DNA of 10,992 nucleotides from Oscillospiraceae bacterium (GTDB lineage: Bacteria; Bacillota; Clostridia; Oscillospirales; CAG-272), in assembly GCA_015065395.1 (NCBI GenBank), contig SVQJ01000044.1, positions 1-10,992 on the forward strand, in the 5' to 3' direction. Under the pieces are notes generated by a model, which had not been told where the DNA came from, ran no database searches, and saw only the letters and a program-made list of their open reading frames with translations. Shown in pieces: positions 7,558 to 10,992 of this stretch. Every line of letters begins with the position of its first letter. Position 1 is the first letter of the stretch. Made by a program: the position numbers and the translations under genes.

Positions 7558-8769
7558 TTATTTTATCATCAGCTGTAAAAGAGTGCTTCCGTCAGCCACA
7601 TGGAATCCTGCGGCAACAGCGCTATCCTCTGTGAAGGTATCCGCTCCGCGCTCTTCCTTTGTGCTGTCGTAAAGGAAGAAGGGAACAGGCTCGGAGGAGT
7701 GGGTCCTGATCTCAATGGGAGTGGGATGATCGGGAAGAACAAGGATCTTGAAATCCTCTCCGCAGGCCTTGAGGTATTCGTACACGGGGCCGAGGATGAG
7801 GGAGTCGATCTTTTCGATACTCATGACCTTATTTTCGATCTCGCCCCTGTGGCCGCACTCGTCGGGACCTTCAACGTGGATATAAACGAAATCGCTTCCG
7901 TTTTTGAAAGCATTAATGGCAGCATCAGCCTTGCCTTTGTAATTGGTGTGGCAGTTTCCCGTAGCTCCCTCGACCTCGATAACGTTGAGACCGGCACATA
8001 TACCGATACCCTTAATAAGATCAACGGCGGAGATAACGGAGCCGGAGATGCCCCATTTTTCATTAAAGGAGGGGAGAGCGGGCTTTCCGCCGGGGCTCCA
8101 GAGCCAGGGGGAATTTGCGGGACGGAGACCCCTTTGCTTTCTGGCAAGGTTCACAGGATGATCCTTCAAGATCTCATAGCCCTTTTTCTGAAATTCAAGG
8201 AAATCCCATCCCCCGTTTTCGCTTTTTGGAAGATAGTCACCGATCCTTCTGCCGATAATATCGTGGGGTCGGTCGAAGGGATATTTCTGATCTGCATTTT
8301 TCCAAAGGAGGCAATGCCTGTAGCTGACGCCTGTATAAAGACGGCGCTCCTCGTTTGCAAGTCCTTCGTTAAGTGCAATTATAAGCTCATTTGCTTCCTC
8401 GGTCGTTATCTCGTCGGCACTGTGATCAAGCATGATCCTGTCCTCATAGTTTTCCTCATCCTCGGAAAGAGTAACAACGTTGCAGCGGATAGCAGTATCG
8501 TCGTCAGCCATGGTGAGTCCCATGCTCATGGCCTCGAGAGGGGAACGGCCCTTGGAATAGATAAGAGGATCGTATGAAAGAATCGCAAGATTTGCGGTAT
8601 CACTTTCGGGAACCATGGTAGCAGGCACGTTAAGGGAGGTGCCCAAAAGGGATCTTTTGCAAAGGGAATCCATAATGGGCTTTTCAGCGGCTGTCATGGG
8701 AGTTTTGTTTTCGAGAGAGGGGATAGGGCGGTCAGCCATACCGTCGGGAATAAGAACTAAGTATTTCAT
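7558..8769 (-). CDS. Cofactor-independent phosphoglycerate mutase-like protein, proposed homoserine kinase
   Basis: A 403-residue alkaline-phosphatase-superfamily protein of the archaeal-type (ApgM, COG3635) mutase group. It starts MKYLVLIPDGMADRPIPSL. Visible metal or catalytic residues: Asp9, Ser56 in PESDTANL, Asp303 and His307 in GPDECGHRG, Asp347-His348 in LPDHPTP and His357 in RTHSSEP. A subgroup of this family (TIGR02535, as I recall it) is annotated as a proposed homoserine kinase because it occurs near threonine genes in genomes without thrB. The thrC in the same operon fits that reading, so I favour homoserine kinase but cannot exclude glycolytic mutase activity. I chose ATG 8769, with GAAAGG about 9 nt upstream, over 8838, which would add 23 residues without family similarity and start at the -10 box. 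It is the first gene of the leftward operon. Confidence 0.85.
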   Translation of the reverse strand: MKYLVLIPDGMADRPIPSLENKTPMTAAEKPIMDSLCKRSLLGTSLNVPATMVPESDTANLAILSYDPLIYSKGRSPLEAMSMGLTMADDDTAIRCNVVTLSEDEENYEDRIMLDHSADEITTEEANELIIALNEGLANEERRLYTGVSYRHCLLWKNADQKYPFDRPHDIIGRRIGDYLPKSENGGWDFLEFQKKGYEILKDHPVNLARKQRGLRPANSPWLWSPGGKPALPSFNEKWGISGSVISAVDLIKGIGICAGLNVIEVEGATGNCHTNYKGKADAAINAFKNGSDFVYIHVEGPDECGHRGEIENKVMSIEKIDSLILGPVYEYLKACGEDFKILVLPDHPTPIEIRTHSSEPVPFFLYDSTKEERGADTFTEDSAVAAGFHVADGSTLLQLMIK

Positions 8770-8841
8770 CGTTTTGACCTTTCGCTTTATGAAACCGAAA
8801 AAAGCATTTTTCGGGCAGTTTTGAATATACAAATTCATATT

Positions 8842-8870
8842 ATTCTAACACAAAACGCTGTGTTTTACAA
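8842..8870 (-). promoter_or_regulatory. Promoter of the leftward operon, with inverted repeat in the spacer
   Basis: On the minus strand a -35 box TTGTAA (8865-8870) and a -10 box TAGAAT (8842-8847) are 17 nt apart, and a TGT directly before the -10 makes it an extended -10 promoter. An inverted repeat with arms AACACA (8847-8852) and TGTGTT (8859-8864) fills the spacer, the usual place for a repressor operator; the regulator is unknown. Transcription would start near 8835, giving a leader of about 65 nt before the start at 8769. Confidence 0.6.
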
Positions 8871-8904
8871 CAGTTTTTATAATATTAATAATGAAAAAAG
8901 GATC

Positions 8905-8931
8905 AAAACACAAGGCTGAAATTTGTGTTTT
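8905..8931. repeat. Inverted repeat / hairpin in the divergent intergenic region
   Basis: Arms AAAACACAA (8905-8913) and TTGTGTTTT (8923-8931) are perfect 9-nt reverse complements around a 9-nt loop. As RNA it would resemble a weak terminator ending in a T-run, but no gene ends nearby. Its arms share the AACACA/TGTGTT half-sites of the repeat in the operon promoter at 8847-8864, so it may instead be a second protein-binding site. The rest of the 333-bp gap between 8769 and 9103 holds the two divergent promoters and A-rich sequence. Confidence 0.45.
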
Positions 8932-8993
8932 TGCTTTATATCGGAATAAAAGGGGAAAAGTGAAAAAAAGTGAAAATAATTTTGAAAAAACAC

Positions 8994-9022
8994 TTGCAAT
9001 CGTGAAATCTTTGTGGTATCAT
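8994..9022 (+). promoter_or_regulatory. Promoter of rpsT
   Basis: A -35 box TTGCAA (8994-8999) and a -10 box TATCAT (9017-9022) are 17 nt apart. A TGG immediately before the -10 gives an extended -10 element. Immediately upstream, 8951-8990 is A-rich with two copies of AAAGTGAAAA, which could act as an UP element, as expected for a strongly expressed ribosomal protein gene. Transcription should begin near 9029. Confidence 0.75.
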
Positions 9023-9040
9023 TACTAACTGTATGAGATT

Positions 9041-9094
9041 GTTCACTGAGGCACCCTCTCAGGCTTAAGTGACGCTTTGATTTTAATCAGGAGG
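9041..9094 (+). promoter_or_regulatory. Structured 5' leader of rpsT with ribosome-binding site
   Basis: The leader of about 73 nt can form a hairpin CTGAG (9046-9050) with CTCAG (9058-9062). It can also form a competing longer stem in which TCACT (9043-9047) pairs with AGTGA (9068-9072), extended by GGC-type pairs inside. A small TGAT/ATCA hairpin (9078-9081 with 9086-9089) abuts the strong AGGAGG ribosome-binding site at 9089-9094, 8 nt before the ATG. In E. coli, S20 represses its own translation; whether this leader does the same is inference. Confidence 0.4.
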
Positions 9095-9102
9095 ACAAAA
9101 AG

Positions 9103-9366
9103 ATGCCTAATATTAAAAGTGCAAAGAAGCGCGTAAAAGTTACTGCTGTAAAGACTCTCCGCAACAAGATGTTCAAGAGCCAGATGAAGACCATCATCAA
9201 GAAGTTCTATGCTGCAGTAGAAAGCGGCGATAAGGCAGCAGCTATGGCGGCTTATAAGCCTGCAGTTGTTGTTGTTGATAAGGCTGTAAAGCGCAATATC
9301 ATTCACAAGAACGCAGCAGCTCACAAGAAGAGCCAGTTTGCAGTTGCTATCAACAAGATGGCGTAA
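9103..9366 (+). CDS. rpsT: 30S ribosomal protein S20
   Basis: An 87-residue, very basic protein, the normal size for S20, which binds 16S rRNA early in 30S assembly. It begins MPNIKSAKKRVKV, the family's canonical N-terminus, and continues with Lys/Arg/Ala-rich helices; HKNAAAHKKSQFAVAINKM near the C-terminus is also typical. AGGAGG 8 nt upstream of the ATG sets the start. The gene is single: its own promoter lies at 8994-9022 and an intrinsic terminator follows 18 nt after the stop. It diverges from the leftward operon. Confidence 0.97.
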   Translation: MPNIKSAKKRVKVTAVKTLRNKMFKSQMKTIIKKFYAAVESGDKAAAMAAYKPAVVVVDKAVKRNIIHKNAAAHKKSQFAVAINKMA

Positions 9367-9384
9367 GTTTGGAATAATAACCAT

Positions 9385-9427
9385 AAAACACCTTTCACCA
9401 TTGCTCCGGAGAAAGGTGTTTTCTCAT
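9385..9427 (+). terminator. Intrinsic terminator after rpsT
   Basis: A perfect 12-bp stem, AAAACACCTTTC (9385-9396) with GAAAGGTGTTTT (9411-9422), closes a 14-nt loop and ends in a run of four T before CTCATT. It ends 17 nt before the HAD hydrolase start, so that gene is probably reached by read-through or an unseen promoter. Confidence 0.85.
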
Positions 9428-9443
9428 TAAAGCGAGGCAGAAT

Positions 9444-10157
9444 ATGAAATACGAAGCAATAATGTTTGACCTGGACGGAACTCTTCTGCCCATGGATTAT
9501 GATGAGTTCACCAAGGGATACCTGGGCCTGCTTTTCAAATATGCCGAGCCCTACGGCTATGAGAAGGAAAGCTTTGTAAAGGGGATGTGGAAGGGCGTTG
9601 CTGCAATGACGAAAAATAACGCTGTTTGCACAAACCGTGAAGCCTTTTGGCAAGCCTTCGGCGAGGTTGTGGGAGATATTCAAAAGGTCATAAAGGATGA
9701 GCCCTTATTTGATGCTTTCTATGATGAGGGCTTTAATGAAGCAAAGGTCTTTTCAAGAGAAAATCCGTCGGCGCAGAAAGCGGTGGATCTGGCGAGAGAA
9801 AAAGCAGAAAAGGTCGTTCTTGCAACAAGCCCCCTCTTTCCCATGAACGCAGTAACTTCCCGCCTTAAATGGGTGAATGTTCTCCCCGGATCCTTTGATC
9901 TTATAACAGAGTATAGGGGCTTCAAAACTGCGAAGCCAAACCCTTGCTATTATCTTGAGATATGCGAAAAGCTTTCTCTTGATCCTGAAAAATGCCTTAT
10001 GATAGGCAATAATGTTCAGGAGGATATAGAGCCTGCAAGGGCAGTGGGAATGGACGCATATCTCGTCACTGACTGGCTCATCAATTCAAAGGAAGAAATG
10101 CCCGATTGCCCCCGGGGCTCCTTTGATGATATGCTTCGGTATCTTGAGAATATATAA
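9444..10157 (+). CDS. HAD-superfamily hydrolase (phosphatase-like)
   Basis: A 237-residue soluble haloacid dehalogenase-type hydrolase. Motif I is DLDGT with nucleophile Asp9 and acid/base Asp11; motif II is Thr128 in LATSP; motif III is Lys164 in TAKPNP; motif IV is IGNNVQEDI (about 187-195), where Asn-Asn takes the place of the more usual Gly-Asp and Asp194 keeps the distal acid. The insert between motifs I and II (about residues 15-110) is helical, like a C1 cap. Such proteins are usually phosphatases of small metabolites; the substrate cannot be read from the sequence. The start has only a weak GAGG 6 nt upstream. A strong terminator follows the stop. Confidence 0.88.
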   Translation: MKYEAIMFDLDGTLLPMDYDEFTKGYLGLLFKYAEPYGYEKESFVKGMWKGVAAMTKNNAVCTNREAFWQAFGEVVGDIQKVIKDEPLFDAFYDEGFNEAKVFSRENPSAQKAVDLAREKAEKVVLATSPLFPMNAVTSRLKWVNVLPGSFDLITEYRGFKTAKPNPCYYLEICEKLSLDPEKCLMIGNNVQEDIEPARAVGMDAYLVTDWLINSKEEMPDCPRGSFDDMLRYLENI

Positions 10158-10164
10158 AACAATG

Positions 10165-10198
10165 AAAAGGCTGTCGCAAATGAAAACGACAGCCTTTT
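10165..10198. terminator. Bidirectional intrinsic terminator
   Basis: A perfect 12-bp stem, AAAAGGCTGTCG (10165-10176) with CGACAGCCTTTT (10187-10198), closes a 10-nt loop. On the plus strand it ends the HAD hydrolase transcript, 8 nt after the stop. On the minus strand the same stem is followed by CATTGTTTT, so it can also stop transcription arriving from the right, including from the candidate promoter at 10285-10313. Confidence 0.85.
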
Positions 10199-10242
10199 GA
10201 CTAGCTATGACTTGAGAAGTTTAATAAAATATGGGTGTATTT

Positions 10243-10259
10243 ATCAAGCCGCCCTTGAT
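10243..10259. repeat. Short hairpin left of array 1
   Basis: ATCAAG (10243-10248) pairs with CTTGAT (10254-10259) around the loop CCGCC. It lies inside the RNA that the candidate minus-strand promoter at 10285-10313 would produce. Confidence 0.5.
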
Positions 10260-10276
10260 GATATATCCCGTACTTC

Positions 10277-10440
10277 GTGAAATAATTATACCATATCAGT
10301 TACCAAAGTTAAAGTGAAATAATCCTTCGGATGTGAAATAATGACCAGTGGCCATTGTGAAATATTGCTCCTTCGTCGCAATGTGAAATAAAATTTGCCC
10401 ACATTCGCGCAGCGAATATTTCACAGCGAAGCTATTTCAC
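10277..10440. repeat. Hairpin array 1 (GTGAAAT/ATTTCAC linkers)
   Basis: Five direct copies of GTGAAAT start at 10277, 10314, 10333, 10357 and 10383. Two inverted copies, ATTTCAC, start at 10418 and 10434. From the second copy on, each interval is a different small palindrome: ATCC-TTC-GGAT, an imperfect AATG/CATT stem with inner CCA/TGG, ATTGC/GCAAT, a long interval carrying ATTCGC-GCA-GCGAAT, and AGC-GAA-GCT. A further hairpin, ACTTGCC/GGCAAGT (10439-10458), closes the right side. The linkers stay constant while the stems differ, which is unlike a CRISPR, where spacers are not palindromic. No gene is visible within the array. Confidence 0.85.
10285..10313 (-). promoter_or_regulatory. Candidate minus-strand promoter at the edge of hairpin array 1
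   Basis: On the minus strand a perfect -10 box TATAAT (10285-10290) is preceded by TGG, giving an extended -10. A weak -35 (TTTAAC, 10308-10313) lies 17 nt upstream. Transcription would begin near 10278, inside a GTGAAAT repeat copy, and run to the terminator at 10165-10198, giving an RNA of roughly 115-120 nt with no convincing ORF. Confidence 0.45.
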
Positions 10441-10525
10441 TTGCCCGTTATGGCAAGTTTCTTTTCTGCGAAAGACTACCTAAACGGAGCAGAATTGAGG
10501 TAAAAAAGCCTAAAAGTACACCACA

Positions 10526-10726
10526 TCACCTATCAAAGCAAATCCGTATGTTTTCCGGAGTAATGTTTCCTTTTACCAGTACTTCCGGAGAAAATAAGTT
10601 TCCGTCTTTGTACTGAGATAGTGGAATAGCAGTTGTTTCGTATAGTTTCACAAACAACTCGGAGGCTTTATCGTTTATAGGAATATTCATTCCGCCATAC
10701 TTTGCTCCACCGTATTTGTACATCAT
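10526..10726 (-). CDS. Small hypothetical protein between the two hairpin arrays
   Basis: A 66-residue ORF that I do not recognise. It begins MMYKYGGAKYGGMNIPINDK, with KYGG written twice, and has a mixed hydrophobic/charged body with no membrane segment, signal peptide or known motif. AAGGA lies 6 nt before the first ATG, a proper ribosome-binding site. That site and the start codon are both inside a predicted hairpin (10724-10760). The ORF lies between two repeat arrays and ends at TAG (10526-10528), about 85 nt from array 1. It could be a real small protein, or the remaining N-terminal part of a protein from a decayed mobile element. Met13 is a possible alternative start. Coding is uncertain. 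Confidence 0.4.
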   Translation of the reverse strand: MMYKYGGAKYGGMNIPINDKASELFVKLYETTAIPLSQYKDGNLFSPEVLVKGNITPENIRICFDR

Positions 10727-10760
10727 ACTTTTCCTTGTTTTACAAGGATATCAAAGTATG
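10724..10760 (-). promoter_or_regulatory. Hairpin enclosing the start codon and ribosome-binding site of the small ORF
   Basis: On the minus strand CATACTTT (from 10760 to 10753) pairs with AAAGTATG (10731 to 10724), which contains the first ATG. Inside it CCTTG (10747 to 10743) pairs with CAAGG (10737 to 10733), which carries the ribosome-binding site, around the loop TAAAA. A small internal loop separates the two stems. If formed in the mRNA it would block initiation. Confidence 0.5.
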
Positions 10761-10778
10761 GTATGACAGTTATTCCTG

Positions 10779-10811
10779 CCTTGCCTTACAAATTTGATGA
10801 AAAAGGCAAGG
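10779..10811. repeat. Upstream hairpin of the small ORF leader
   Basis: CCTTGCCTT (10779-10787) and AAGGCAAGG (10803-10811) form a perfect 9-bp stem with a 15-nt loop. On the minus strand it lies about 50 nt upstream of the small ORF. Its CCTTG/CAAGG core matches the inner stem of the start-codon hairpin, so the two could exchange partners. No clear promoter is visible between here and 10870; TTGAGG with ATTATT 17 nt away on the minus strand is only a weak possibility. Confidence 0.45.
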
Positions 10812-10870
10812 ATTAATAATTATTTGTCCCTATTGTACCTCAACCATATCACAGCTCTTTATGCTTTTCA

Positions 10871-10989
10871 ATGAAATCGCGCGAGCGCGATGAAATCCTC
10901 ACTCCGCTCGGATGAAATCTGCTTCGCAGATGAAATCAAATCCGTCCTTCTACCGACGAAGTCGGATTTCATCACGGAGTGATTTCATC
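10871..10989. repeat. Hairpin array 2 (TGAAATC/GATTTCA linkers), reaching the window edge
   Basis: Four direct copies of TGAAATC start at 10872, 10891, 10913 and 10931, mostly preceded by GA. Two inverted copies, GATTTCA, start at 10965 and 10981. Intervals are palindromes that draw the ATC/GAT of the linkers into their stems: ATCGCG/CGCGAT, an imperfect ATCC/GGAT stem, ATCTGC-TTC-GCAGAT, a long interval with AAATCCG/CGGATTT and an inner CCGAC-GAA-GTCGG, and ATCAC-GGA-GTGAT. The array may continue past the right edge. Its layout matches array 1 although the sequences differ. Confidence 0.85.
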
Positions 10990-10992
10990 CCA

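Noticed and set aside
7600..8577. 325-residue plus-strand ORF over the mutase-like gene
   Set aside because: It mirrors a well-supported minus-strand gene with clear metal-binding motifs. The long open frame comes from the codon bias of the real gene.
8770..8838. 23-residue N-terminal extension of the mutase-like protein
   Set aside because: The upstream ATG lies just beside the -10 box and too close to the expected transcription start, and the family begins at MKYLVLIPDG.
10221..10280. Minus-strand peptide GYIIKGGLINTPIFY ending in TAA
   Set aside because: It has no start codon and an in-frame TGA lies a short way upstream. It could be a remnant of a lost gene's 3' end, but nothing supports that.
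10395..10616. 73-residue plus-strand ORF through array 1
   Set aside because: It reads through the palindromic repeats, has no ribosome-binding site, and its sequence follows the hairpins rather than any protein pattern.
10277..10989. CRISPR arrays
   Set aside because: The repeated unit is only 7-9 nt, intervals are short palindromes of uneven length, copies also occur inverted, and no cas gene is present.

Overview
The window looks like the chromosome of a low-to-mid GC anaerobic Firmicute, most likely a gut-type member of class Clostridia (Oscillospirales or a relative). This rests on gene order, strong AAAGG/AGGAGG ribosome-binding sites, and -35/-10 promoters of the housekeeping sigma type. 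The lepB-rbgA-rnhB-yraN block and the metallophosphoesterase-tig junction are typical Clostridia synteny. The species cannot be told from the sequence alone.

Left and centre (1-8870, minus strand): nine genes read leftward. In order of transcription they are a phosphoglycerate mutase-like protein of the type proposed to act as homoserine kinase, signal peptidase I with a long acidic N-terminal extension, the ribosome-assembly GTPase RbgA/YlqF, ribonuclease HII, a YraN/UPF0102 protein, an M19 dipeptidase, threonine synthase, a small metallophosphoesterase, and trigger factor, which runs off the left edge. Gaps are short (2-54 nt) or are 8-nt overlaps down to the metallophosphoesterase, so one long operon from the promoter at 8842-8870 is likely. 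Trigger factor has its own good promoter at 1111-1139. The two threonine-related genes in one operon suggest a shared pathway role. The rest is growth-linked housekeeping: protein export, 50S assembly, RNA primer removal and protein folding.

Divergent region and right arm (8870-10200, plus strand): an extended -10 promoter and a structured leader drive rpsT (ribosomal protein S20). An intrinsic terminator follows, then a HAD-family hydrolase with a second, bidirectional terminator.

Right end (10200-10992): about 800 bp without a recognisable conserved gene. It holds two arrays of short hairpins separated by a constant heptamer: GTGAAAT in array 1 and TGAAATC in array 2. The two arrays have different sequences but the same layout: several direct copies, one long interval, an inverted copy, a mini-hairpin, and another inverted copy. 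Between them is a small minus-strand ORF whose start codon and ribosome-binding site lie inside a predicted hairpin. To the left is a candidate minus-strand promoter that would make a short RNA ending at the bidirectional terminator. This block is the most unusual part of the window.
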